DNA from: an uncultured Eubacterium sp.
GTDB taxonomy: Bacteria > Bacillota > Clostridia > Peptostreptococcales > Anaerovoracaceae
DNA length: 8,238 nucleotides
Reading direction: 5' to 3'
Assembly: GCA_947367725.1 (NCBI GenBank)
Contig: CANBFZ010000065.1
Span: 1-8,238, forward strand
Positions within the stretch are counted from its first letter, which is position 1. The number at the start of each line of letters is the position of its first letter. Of this stretch, positions 1 through 6,143 are shown piece after piece. A program made the position numbers and the translations under genes. The notes beneath the pieces are model-generated. The model had not been told where the DNA came from and did no database searches. It saw nothing but the letters and a program-made list of their open reading frames with translations.

Positions 1-1
1 C

Positions 2-1426
2 ATTCATGGGAAGACGGATGAAAACGGCAATGTGGAAATTGAAGGCTGCTTGCGTCACGGCATCAGCGAGGCGGCGGCAGAGTCTATCTTTGCTGACATG
101 GAAACCTTCGCACAATACGCCTTTAATAAATCTCATGCGGCGGTATATGCAGTAGTCGCTTATGAAACAGGCTATCTGAAGAAATACTATCCAGTGGAAT
201 TTATGGCGGCACTGATGACCAGTGTGATGGGAGACGCCAAATCCATCGCAAAATATATCCGAAACTGCAAAGAGATGGGCATCGAGGTGCTGCCGCCGTC
301 CATCAACGATAGCCAGAAGAAGTTTTCTGTTGTGGATGGAAAAATTCGTTTTGGACTTTTGGGCGTGAAAAACGTAGGCGAAGGCGCTATCGATGCCATC
401 ATCAAGGCGAGAGAAGAAAAAGGCGCGCCACAGGATATTTTCCAGTTTATCAACAATGTGGAAATCAGCGAGGTCAACAAAAAAGCGGTGGAAAGTCTGA
501 TTAAGGCAGGCGCACTTGACTGCCTGCATCCCAATCGGGCAGCCCAGCTTGCCGTCTACGAGGGCTTGGTAGAATCGGCACAAAACAGCGCCAAGAAGAA
601 TATCGCCGGACAGATTTCTCTCTTTGCCATCAGCAGTGAAGAGATGAACAGCGGCGACACGTCGGGTACGTTGCCAGATGTGAACAACTTCAGCAAGGAC
701 ATTCTGCTGGCGATGGAGAAAGAAATGCTGGGCGTGTATATCACAGACCACCCGCTCAATGAATTTGCGGATGCAGTACAGAAATATGCCAGCGTGACCA
801 GTGAAGACTTGGCGGCGGCTTCTGAAGAGGGGCATCATGACAGCCGCATTCAGGACGGCATGACGGTCACCCTTGCTGGAATGATTGCCGGTAAGAAAAA
901 TCAGATTACAAAAAAAAACAAGATGATGGCATTTATCAATTTGGAAGACCTGTACGGCGAAGTAGAGGTGGTGGTATTTCCGAATGTGTATGAGCGCTGC
1001 AGTGAAGCGATTTTGGAAGATAATGTGGTTGTTGTCAAAGGGAAACTGAATTTCAAAGAAGATGAGATGCCAAAACTGCTTGCCGATTCTGTGGTGGGTA
1101 TTCACGATGTATCGCAGCATTTGCAGAACGAACAGGCAGCGTCTTCTGCAGGGCGCAGAACATCTGGCGGCAGAACGCAAAGCCCAGCAGGTGGGGAGAC
1201 GGTAAAGGTGCGGATTCCGGAAACAGTGGAAGAGGAAGCCGTCCTTGCGAAGCTGCAGGAGATTTTTAGACAATATCCCGGGAACACGCCGGTACTCATC
1301 TACCTGCAAAGCGGAAAGATTGTAAAAACTGGCGAAGGCAGCGGGGTCTATCCGTCTATCGCGCTATTTGATACGGTGGCGGAACTTGTCGGCAGACCGA
1401 ATATAAAAGGGAGGGTGAGAACATGA
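2..1426 (+). CDS. dnaE: DNA polymerase III subunit alpha (DnaE type), C-terminal part
   Basis: The gene runs in from the left edge, so its 5' end, PHP domain and catalytic aspartates are outside the window; 474 residues are visible. This is the replicative polymerase subunit that extends DNA with the beta clamp. The characteristic segment FNKSHAAVYAVVAYETGYLK (about nt 122-181) is the DnaE signature near the end of the polymerase core. A helix-hairpin-helix stretch (GVKNVGEGAIDAI, about nt 362-400) follows. QISLF at nt 611-625 fits the clamp-binding pentapeptide consensus QxxLF. An OB-fold (about nt 862-1060, TVTLAGMIAGKK onward) and a C-terminal domain (about nt 1195-1400) come next, joined by a low-complexity Ser/Gly/Arg linker. 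The domain order fits DnaE rather than PolC. The GTG at 32 is internal, not a start. The stop TGA (1424-1426) overlaps the pfkA ATG by 4 nt, which suggests translational coupling. Confidence 0.97.
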   Translation: MHGKTDENGNVEIEGCLRHGISEAAAESIFADMETFAQYAFNKSHAAVYAVVAYETGYLKKYYPVEFMAALMTSVMGDAKSIAKYIRNCKEMGIEVLPPSINDSQKKFSVVDGKIRFGLLGVKNVGEGAIDAIIKAREEKGAPQDIFQFINNVEISEVNKKAVESLIKAGALDCLHPNRAAQLAVYEGLVESAQNSAKKNIAGQISLFAISSEEMNSGDTSGTLPDVNNFSKDILLAMEKEMLGVYITDHPLNEFADAVQKYASVTSEDLAAASEEGHHDSRIQDGMTVTLAGMIAGKKNQITKKNKMMAFINLEDLYGEVEVVVFPNVYERCSEAILEDNVVVVKGKLNFKEDEMPKLLADSVVGIHDVSQHLQNEQAASSAGRRTSGGRTQSPAGGETVKVRIPETVEEEAVLAKLQEIFRQYPGNTPVLIYLQSGKIVKTGEGSGVYPSIALFDTVAELVGRPNIKGRVRT

Positions 1427-2385
1427 AACGAATCGGAGTACTGACCAGCGGTGGTGATGCGCCGGGCATGAATGCCGCCATCCGCGCTGTGGTACGCTGC
1501 GGCGTGGAAGCTGGGATGGAGGTATATGGAATCTATCGCGGTTATGAAGGACTTTTGGATGGTGAGATCAGGGAGCTTGGCAGAAGTGATGTGGGTGATA
1601 TTTTGCACCGCGGCGGTACCATTTTGAAGACTGCAAGAAGTGAACGGTTTCGCACGGAAGAAGGACAGGCGCGAGCGGTACGCATGCTGGAAACTTTCGG
1701 CATTGAAGGACTTTGTGTCATCGGTGGTGATGGTTCTCTGCGGGGCGGATGTGATCTTGATCGGCGCGGCATTAAGGTGATGGGGCTTCCGGGCACCATT
1801 GATAATGACCTGGGGTATACGGATTTTACCATTGGCTTCGATACGGCAGTCAGCACCGTGCTGGATGCGATTTCCAAGATTCGCGATACTTCATCATCAC
1901 ATGAGCGGACTACGGTCATTGAAGTCATGGGCAGACACTGCGGGGATATTGCGCTCCATGCGGGACTTGCCGGCGGTGCAGAGGCAGTTTTGATTCCGGA
2001 ACTTGATATGGATGTAAATGCACTGTGCCGAAAGATTCTCATCGGAGCAAATCGCGGCAAACAGCACAGTATTATCATTAAAGCGGAGGGGGTAGCGATC
2101 TCTACCGACGCGCTTACAAAGATCATCGAGGAACGAACAGGCAGGGAGACAAGACCGGTGGTACTTTCTTATCTGCAGCGGGGCGGAACGCCGACTTTGC
2201 GGGATCGAATGCTGGCGACGCTGACTGCAGCCAAAGCAGTGGAACGCTTGCAGCAGGATTCTGACAGCAAAGCCATCGGTACGGTAAACGGTGAAATTGT
2301 CGCGTATGATTTGCAGGAAGCGCTGGCGCAGAAACGGGAAGTCAATAGAGAAATGTACGAATTAATCGGTGTGTTGAGCAAGTAA
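1423..2385 (+). CDS. pfkA: ATP-dependent 6-phosphofructokinase
   Basis: Phosphorylates fructose 6-phosphate to fructose 1,6-bisphosphate, the committed step of glycolysis in the cytoplasm. It has 320 residues, the usual bacterial PfkA length. Visible motifs are the N-terminal nucleotide loop GVLTSGGDAPGMNA (5-18), GGDGS (101-105) and PGTIDND (123-129) with the catalytic base D127. Substrate contacts include R162, MGR (169-171), E222 and QRGG (252-255). G104 and G124 are the residues that mark ATP-dependent enzymes; pyrophosphate-dependent relatives carry Asp and Lys there. The position equivalent to E. coli His249 is Tyr250 here (LSYLQRGG), after a one-residue shift. The ATG start is supported by GGGAGG at 1409-1414, 8 nt upstream, and by its ATGA overlap with the dnaE stop. 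dnaE followed by pfkA is a common Bacillota arrangement, but no pyruvate kinase gene follows here. Confidence 0.97.
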   Translation: MKRIGVLTSGGDAPGMNAAIRAVVRCGVEAGMEVYGIYRGYEGLLDGEIRELGRSDVGDILHRGGTILKTARSERFRTEEGQARAVRMLETFGIEGLCVIGGDGSLRGGCDLDRRGIKVMGLPGTIDNDLGYTDFTIGFDTAVSTVLDAISKIRDTSSSHERTTVIEVMGRHCGDIALHAGLAGGAEAVLIPELDMDVNALCRKILIGANRGKQHSIIIKAEGVAISTDALTKIIEERTGRETRPVVLSYLQRGGTPTLRDRMLATLTAAKAVERLQQDSDSKAIGTVNGEIVAYDLQEALAQKREVNREMYELIGVLSK

Positions 2386-2400
2386 GAATGGAGTTTTACT

Positions 2401-3009
2401 ATGGGAAAAGTCGCAGTCATCTATGCAGGAAAATATGGAACAACGAAGCAGTATGCGCAGTGGATCTGTGAAGAAACCGGCGGTGATTTATTGCAAGCCA
2501 AGGCATGCAGTGCACAAATGCTGCAGGCTTACGACTGTATCGTCTTTGGAGGTGCGGTCCATGCAGGGCGGATTCTTTGTATCGATCGTTTTAAAAAATG
2601 GTATCCGGAAATCGCAGAGAAAAAAGTGGCAGTTTTTGTAGTTGGACTGCACGTAGAGGACGAAACGCAGCAGCAGGAGCTGCGGGAGCTGAACTTCTTG
2701 AAAGCAGAATCCTCTTTTAAGATGCTGTTTCGCAAAACTGCAGGCAGTACGCGTAACCTGTCGGAGATGGAAACGGCGATCAGCAGTCTTCCATGCTGGT
2801 TTTTTCCAGGGGCTTACGATCCTGCTAAAGTAAGTGGCACGGACAAGATGATGATGGGCATGGTCAAGAAAATGCTGGAAGGAAAGGCGGCGGATGCGTT
2901 ACAGGCATCTGATCGAAAACTTCTTGCGGCCATTGAAAACGGTGCCGACTTTACAGAACGGTCGCAGATTGCACCCCTTGCAGATTGGATCCTTCATGCA
3001 GAAAAATAG
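2401..3009 (+). CDS. flavodoxin-domain protein (HemG/flavodoxin_5-like)
   Basis: A 202-residue protein with a flavodoxin-like FMN fold. The N-terminus VAVIYAGKYGTTKQYA (4-19) has the first beta strand and the phosphate-binding loop with the Y-x-x-K-Y-G-T-T pattern. YDCIVFGGAVHAGRI (44-58) matches the second conserved strand and loop seen in HemG-type flavodoxins. FFPGAYDPAKVSGTDKMMMGMV (134-155) resembles the later HemG segment before a Lys/Met-rich helix. HemG proper is a protoporphyrinogen oxidase, but many anaerobe paralogues have no proven heme role, so only a flavin-binding redox function is claimed. It starts 15 nt after the pfkA stop with GGAG at 2390-2393 (7-nt spacing), so it is probably the last gene of the dnaE-pfkA unit. 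It has no signal peptide or membrane helix. Residues after about 160 are not obviously part of the core fold. Confidence 0.85.
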   Translation: MGKVAVIYAGKYGTTKQYAQWICEETGGDLLQAKACSAQMLQAYDCIVFGGAVHAGRILCIDRFKKWYPEIAEKKVAVFVVGLHVEDETQQQELRELNFLKAESSFKMLFRKTAGSTRNLSEMETAISSLPCWFFPGAYDPAKVSGTDKMMMGMVKKMLEGKAADALQASDRKLLAAIENGADFTERSQIAPLADWILHAEK

Positions 3010-3065
3010 AGTGCATCCTATGTGAAGGGGTTTGGGGTTAAGTTGCGGGCTTGTACGATCTCTAC

Positions 3066-3094
3066 TTGTTTTAGTTGGGAGAACATGTTATAAT
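3066..3094 (+). promoter_or_regulatory. promoter of the TetR-family gene
   Basis: TTGTTT (3066-3071), a 17-nt spacer and TATAAT (3089-3094). The -10 box is extended: TG at 3086-3087 lies one base upstream, giving TGTTATAAT. The weak -35 is compensated by the perfect extended -10. Transcription would begin near 3101, inside the inverted repeat at 3093-3122. Confidence 0.85.
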
Positions 3095-3122
3095 AAAGAC
3101 ATTCGTTTTAGTTTGTCTTTAT
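3093..3122. promoter_or_regulatory. palindromic operator, copy 1 (probable TetR autoregulatory site)
   Basis: A perfect 9-bp inverted repeat, ATAAAGACA (3093-3101) and TGTCTTTAT (3114-3122), separated by 12 bp. It overlaps the last bases of the -10 box and covers the expected transcription start of the TetR-family gene, the classic place for an autorepressor. A near-identical repeat with the same 12-bp gap occurs at 3835-3864. Binding by the neighbouring TetR protein is inferred, not seen. Confidence 0.75.
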
Positions 3123-3137
3123 CGTGGAGGGTGATTG

Positions 3138-3746
3138 ATGCCAAAGGTGGCTTATTCTGAAGAAGAGAAGGAAGGCGTTAGAACTGCGCTGATTACAACA
3201 GGTTTGGAACTGATGGCAAAGCAGGGCATTCAGCATACGACGGTTGCGCAGATTTATAAAAAAGTTGGGATTTCCCGAACCTTTTTTTATTCCTTTTTCC
3301 CGACGAAAGAGGATTTGATCGTGGAAGCGCTGTATTTGCAGCAGCCCAGACTTCTTGCATACGTGCAGCGCTTGATGGCTGATCCCACCCTGCGCTGGCG
3401 TGAGGCAGTCAGTCAATTTTTCTATGCTTGTTGTTATGGCGAGAAGAATGGAATTGTCGTACTGACCATCGAAGAACAACAGCGTATTTTTAAACGGCTC
3501 TCAGGGGAAAGCAAGCGGATCTTTCGCGAAAGGCAAGTGCAGTTGTTTGGACAAATTTTAGAACACTTTGGGATTCAGGCGACGCCAGAAAGGGTCAATC
3601 TGTTTACCAATTTAAGTTTGGCTGTCATTGTCATGCGCAGGGCAATCCCAGATGTTTTGCCGCTGTTTATTCCGGAAGCCGCCGATGAAACCATCGCGTT
3701 TCAGATCAACACAATCATAGACGCTTTGGAAAAACTGAGAGGGTAA
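3138..3746 (+). CDS. TetR/AcrR-family transcriptional regulator
   Basis: A 202-residue DNA-binding regulator. Residues 12-58 form the TetR N-terminal three-helix DNA-binding domain: a helix with RTALITTGLELMAKQG, then TTVAQIYKKVGISRTFFYSFFPTKEDL. The last segment contains the helix-turn-helix and the typical F-Y-x-x-F-x-x-K-E-D-L ending. Residues about 60-202 are a helical ligand-binding and dimerisation domain that is not conserved enough to name a ligand; it carries a CC pair (98-99) and several aromatic residues. ATG 3138 is chosen because GGAGG (3126-3130) lies 7 nt upstream; the in-frame TTG at 3135 is less likely. The gene has its own promoter and ends in a strong terminator, so it is monocistronic. 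Its operator-like repeat is duplicated before the next gene, suggesting it represses both itself and that cassette. TetR-type regulators usually release DNA on binding a small molecule; none can be inferred here. Confidence 0.93.
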   Translation: MPKVAYSEEEKEGVRTALITTGLELMAKQGIQHTTVAQIYKKVGISRTFFYSFFPTKEDLIVEALYLQQPRLLAYVQRLMADPTLRWREAVSQFFYACCYGEKNGIVVLTIEEQQRIFKRLSGESKRIFRERQVQLFGQILEHFGIQATPERVNLFTNLSLAVIVMRRAIPDVLPLFIPEAADETIAFQINTIIDALEKLRG

Positions 3747-3780
3747 ATGCCCTGGATTTTCCGCATAGAAAAGTGTTCCG

Positions 3781-3827
3781 TTCGTCCGAATTAGGCTATT
3801 TCGGCGCTAGATCGGACGGATTTTTTT
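3781..3827 (+). terminator. rho-independent terminator after the TetR-family gene
   Basis: A 9-bp stem pairs TTCGTCCGA (3781-3789) with TCGGACGGA (3812-3820), with one G-T wobble. An inner TAG/CTA plus GC/GC helix extends it, and T7 (3821-3827) follows at once. It separates the regulator from the downstream cassette. Confidence 0.92.
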
Positions 3828-3834
3828 GCCACAT

Positions 3835-3864
3835 ATAAAGACAAAATATAAAAATTATCTTTAT
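3835..3864. promoter_or_regulatory. palindromic operator, copy 2 (upstream of the 161-residue gene)
   Basis: ATAAAGACA (3835-3843), a 12-bp gap, then TATCTTTAT (3856-3864). The arms match copy 1 at 17 of 18 positions and the spacing is the same, while the 12-bp spacers are unrelated. It lies between the tetR terminator and the ribosome binding site of the next gene. TATAAA at 3834-3839 or 3847-3852 could be the -10 box, so the repeat would sit on the promoter. No clear -35 is visible; TTGCCA at 3826-3831 is a weak candidate. Confidence 0.75.
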
Positions 3865-3890
3865 TTTGGAAAAGAAAAGGAGAGACAGAC

Positions 3891-4376
3891 ATGGGACTAT
3901 TTTGCAAGTTATTTAAGGGACCGGAAATTGATATGGAGAAGAGCCGCGCAAATGCAGAAAAAATGCGTATGCTGTTTAACCAGGTGGTAGACGATGGAGA
4001 CTGTTACAGACTGCTCTTTGGTTATACGGAGGATGTGAGCCGTTTTAATTATGGATTTGTGCATGGGAGCAAAACGAAAATCGGAAATTTGATCGTGGGC
4101 TGGAATGAGGCGAACCAGACGATTGTAGTCGTCCCTACGGTTCCAGATCTTTCTGGATGTGGGGATCCGACTTATTATCGCCGCACAGAAATTTTAAAGG
4201 CATATCGAAACAAATATCCAACAGATGCATTTGTGATTTATCCTGATCGAAAAGGTTACATTGGGATTCATGCCTATGATTGGCTGGAGGATGAAAAGCT
4301 GTATGTTTATGTATCGCAGGAGGAGGCATTGGCCGCCTTTACTGATTTCTTTATGAACCAATTTGCAACGAAGTGA
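3891..4376 (+). CDS. hypothetical protein, 161 aa, possibly under TetR control
   Basis: I do not recognise this family. The protein is soluble-looking, with no signal peptide or transmembrane segment. Its N-terminus is short and hydrophobic/basic (MGLFCKLFKGPEI, one Cys at residue 5), followed by a charged helix (about 15-35). The rest looks like an alpha/beta fold with alternating strands (KIGNLIVGWN, TIVVVPTVPDL, AFVIYPDR, KLYVYVS), many aromatic residues, and a C-terminal helix EEALAAFTDFFMNQF. A CGDP motif occurs at about residues 90-93. The start is supported by AAAAGGAGA (3874-3882), with GGAG ending 8 nt before the ATG. The shared palindrome at 3835-3864 suggests regulation by the upstream TetR protein. 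The small membrane protein gene begins just after its stop, so the two are probably co-transcribed and may act together. Confidence 0.85.
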   Translation: MGLFCKLFKGPEIDMEKSRANAEKMRMLFNQVVDDGDCYRLLFGYTEDVSRFNYGFVHGSKTKIGNLIVGWNEANQTIVVVPTVPDLSGCGDPTYYRRTEILKAYRNKYPTDAFVIYPDRKGYIGIHAYDWLEDEKLYVYVSQEEALAAFTDFFMNQFATK

Positions 4377-4387
4377 GGCCGGGGGGA

Positions 4388-4585
4388 ATGACACTAGGAA
4401 GCGTTGCTGCTATTTTATGTGTGCTTATGGCAGTCGTAATTTTTGGAAACCTGTGGTTTCATTTTGTTGAGGCGGTTTTAAAAGTATGCAAGAAAGCTTT
4501 TTTCCGCCGTAAAGAATATGGGCAATGGCATACCCTGCCTTCCAATGCGGAAGAAAATGATGTTGCAAAAGGGAGACAGGACTGA
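4388..4585 (+). CDS. small single-pass membrane protein, 65 aa
   Basis: A hypothetical protein with one clear hydrophobic helix at about residues 3-28 (LGSVAAILCVLMAVVIFGNL then WFHFVEAVL). A basic stretch follows (KVCKKAFFRRKE, about 31-42), then a short polar tail. By the positive-inside rule the C-terminus would face the cytoplasm; this is inference. ATG 4388 is preferred because GAGG (4375-4378) lies 9 nt upstream. An in-frame GTG at 4373 overlaps the stop of the 161-residue gene as GTGA and would add five residues, but it has no ribosome binding site. Close spacing to the preceding gene and the terminator just downstream make it the second and last gene of that cassette. It could anchor or modulate its partner, but nothing in the sequence proves this. 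Confidence 0.7.
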   Translation: MTLGSVAAILCVLMAVVIFGNLWFHFVEAVLKVCKKAFFRRKEYGQWHTLPSNAEENDVAKGRQD

Positions 4586-4607
4586 TTGATCACCTGTTAT
4601 GCTTAAG

Positions 4608-4645
4608 AAATGCAGCTTGTCTACGGAAAAGCTGCATTTTCGTGT
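4608..4645 (+). terminator. terminator after the small membrane protein gene
   Basis: A perfect 11-bp stem, AAATGCAGCTT (4608-4618) with AAGCTGCATTT (4629-4639), closes a 10-nt loop. The stem ends in T4, and a second T-rich stretch follows at 4646-4651. It isolates the cassette from the serine dehydratase gene. Confidence 0.85.
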
Positions 4646-4654
4646 ATTTTTCCC

Positions 4655-4684
4655 TTGAATCAAAGCCCCTTTTTGATATACAAT
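4655..4684 (+). promoter_or_regulatory. promoter of the serine dehydratase gene
   Basis: TTGAAT (4655-4660), an 18-nt spacer and TACAAT (4679-4684). Transcription would begin about 30 nt before the ATG. The box lies directly after the preceding terminator, so the gene has its own promoter. Confidence 0.7.
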
Positions 4685-4723
4685 AGATGCGGTTAAGAAA
4701 TCAGGAAGAAAGGACTTTATCAC

Positions 4724-5929
4724 ATGGAATCACTCACTGAATTATATAGAATTGGCAGGGGACCTTCCAGTTCGCACACCATTGCACCTGACAGAGCCGC
4801 CAATATTTTTTTGGCAGAAAACGCAGACGCTGCACGTTTTGTAGTAACGCTGTTTGGCTCCCTATCTAAAACGGGCAAAGGACATATGACCGATACAGCC
4901 ATCTTGGACGTGCTGGGCGCGGAACGCTGTCACATTGTGTTCAGCGACAAACCTGACGAGACACTGCCGCACCCTAATACGATGGTTTTTGACGCGTTTG
5001 ATGCATCTGGCGCGCATACTGCCTCGATGGAAGTCTATAGCGTTGGCGGCGGCAGAATTGCCATCAAAGGACGGCAGGCAGAAGAAGCCCAAAACGTCTA
5101 TACGCTTTCTACCTTCTCAGCAATTCGAGATTACTGCGCAGAAAAAGACCTGCGGCTTTGTGAATACGTTTATGAAACAGAAGGGGACGCAATCAAAGCG
5201 TATCTGGCGAACATCTGGAATCAGATGAAAGCGGCTGTAGAGCGGGGACTTGCGGCAGAAGGGGTGCTGCAGGGCGGACTGGATGTACAGAGAAAAGCCC
5301 GGTATCTTTACCGGCAGAATCATATCGATGAAACGCCGCAAACACGGGAGAATCGACTGGTTTGCGCTTTTGCCTATGCAGTGAGCGAGGAAAACGCCGA
5401 CGGCGGCATCATTGTTACTGCGCCGACTTGTGGTGCCAGTGGCGTTGTGCCTGCCACCCTGTACTATATGCAGAAAAATCGGCACTTTTCTGATGCCCAG
5501 ATGATTGATGCGCTGGCAACGGCAGGGCTGATTGGCAATTTGATTAAGACCAATGCGTCTATCAGCGGCGCCGAATGTGGATGTCAGGCAGAGGTGGGAA
5601 GTGCTTGCTCTATGGCGGCTGCCGGGCTTGCGGAATTGTTCGGGATGGAAATTGATCAGATTGAATACGCTGCAGAAGTGGCGATGGAGCATCATTTGGG
5701 ATTGACGTGCGACCCGATCTGCGGACTGGTACAGATTCCGTGCATTGAGCGAAACGCTGTTGCAGCCATGCGCGCCATCAATGCATTGAGTTTGGCGAAC
5801 TTTTTGACCCACACTAGAAAAATTTCTTTTGACGTGGTCATCAAGACCATGTATGAGACGGGATGCGATCTGTTTAGCAAATACAGAGAGACCAGCGAGG
5901 GTGGTCTTGCTAAGACATATTTTGAATAA
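4724..5929 (+). CDS. sdaA: L-serine dehydratase (L-serine ammonia-lyase), single-chain, [4Fe-4S]
   Basis: Converts L-serine to pyruvate and ammonium in the cytoplasm using an oxygen-labile [4Fe-4S] cluster instead of PLP. The 401 residues carry both parts that some Bacillota encode as separate SdaAB and SdaAA chains. The beta-type domain comes first, with RGPSSSHTIAP (12-22) and GSLSKTGKGHMTD (45-57). The alpha-type catalytic domain covers about 160-400, with TAPTCGASGVVP (232-243), GAECGCQAEVGSACSMAAAG (282-301) and LGLTCDPICGLVQIPCIERN (325-344). By comparison with the Legionella enzyme (ligands C343, C385, C396), the cluster ligands are C287, C329 and C340; the spacings of 42 and 11 residues agree. 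Extra cysteines C285, C295 and C333 lie nearby. It is somewhat shorter than E. coli SdaA (about 454). AAGGA at 4710-4714 (9-nt spacing) supports the ATG. No clear terminator follows. Confidence 0.95.
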   Translation: MESLTELYRIGRGPSSSHTIAPDRAANIFLAENADAARFVVTLFGSLSKTGKGHMTDTAILDVLGAERCHIVFSDKPDETLPHPNTMVFDAFDASGAHTASMEVYSVGGGRIAIKGRQAEEAQNVYTLSTFSAIRDYCAEKDLRLCEYVYETEGDAIKAYLANIWNQMKAAVERGLAAEGVLQGGLDVQRKARYLYRQNHIDETPQTRENRLVCAFAYAVSEENADGGIIVTAPTCGASGVVPATLYYMQKNRHFSDAQMIDALATAGLIGNLIKTNASISGAECGCQAEVGSACSMAAAGLAELFGMEIDQIEYAAEVAMEHHLGLTCDPICGLVQIPCIERNAVAAMRAINALSLANFLTHTRKISFDVVIKTMYETGCDLFSKYRETSEGGLAKTYFE

Positions 5930-6063
5930 AAAGCCGTCAGTGTGATTTTAGAAGGCGAGCAGCGATGGGATTTTTTATGCGGGGTACTGCCGCTGAAAAC
6001 GGATAGAAAGCGAAAAGTTCTGCATTTCATGGTGTTTTTTACTGATTTGCAGAACTCGGTTAA
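5930..6063. other. intergenic region between sdaA and the insertion sequence
   Basis: No ORF with a ribosome binding site and no canonical terminator is seen after sdaA. The notable structure is a perfect 9-bp inverted repeat, AGTTCTGCA (6016-6024) and TGCAGAACT (6048-6056), with a 23-nt loop containing a T6 run, ending only 7 bp before the IS end. Read on either strand it lacks a good terminal T-tract, so a terminator role is doubtful. Confidence 0.5.
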
Positions 6064-6101
6064 TGTGGACCCCATTTGGCGGACACCTTGACACAAACAC
6101 T
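6064..6101 (+). repeat. IS left terminal inverted repeat (IRL)
   Basis: Begins TGTGGACCCC and mirrors 7316-7354. Mismatches fall at repeat positions 11, 15 and 16, with a diverged patch with a one-base gap after GGACAC. The element's own -35 box (TTGACA, 6088-6093) lies inside this repeat. Confidence 0.9.
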
Positions 6102-6118
6102 GGAAACAATGATATAAT
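6088..6118 (+). promoter_or_regulatory. IS transposase promoter
   Basis: Consensus TTGACA (6088-6093) and extended -10 TGATATAAT (6110-6118), spaced 19 nt. The long spacer is offset by the perfect hexamers and the TG extension. It lies 26 nt before the orfA ATG. Confidence 0.8.
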
Positions 6119-6143
6119 ACCAGTAAGTAAGGAGGAAACCACG

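Noticed and set aside
1542..2126. 194-residue ORF on the minus strand within pfkA
   Set aside because: It lies entirely opposite a convincing pfkA, has a Ser/Pro-rich low-information composition and no ribosome binding site; it is a shadow of the coding strand.
2401..3009. Naming the flavodoxin gene hemG (protoporphyrinogen oxidase)
   Set aside because: Only the flavodoxin core and a few HemG-like segments are visible, and no heme genes are nearby.
3135..3137. TTG start for the TetR-family gene
   Set aside because: The ATG directly after it at 3138 has better ribosome binding site spacing (7 nt from GGAGG) and is a stronger start codon.
4373..4390. GTG start for the small membrane protein, overlapping the previous stop
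   Set aside because: No ribosome binding site precedes the GTG, while ATG 4388 has GAGG 9 nt upstream. Coupled initiation at the GTG is not excluded.
5117..5812. 231-residue minus-strand ORF within the serine dehydratase gene
   Set aside because: It is fully antisense to a gene with intact motifs, and its His/Arg/Cys-rich composition resembles an antisense translation rather than a protein family.
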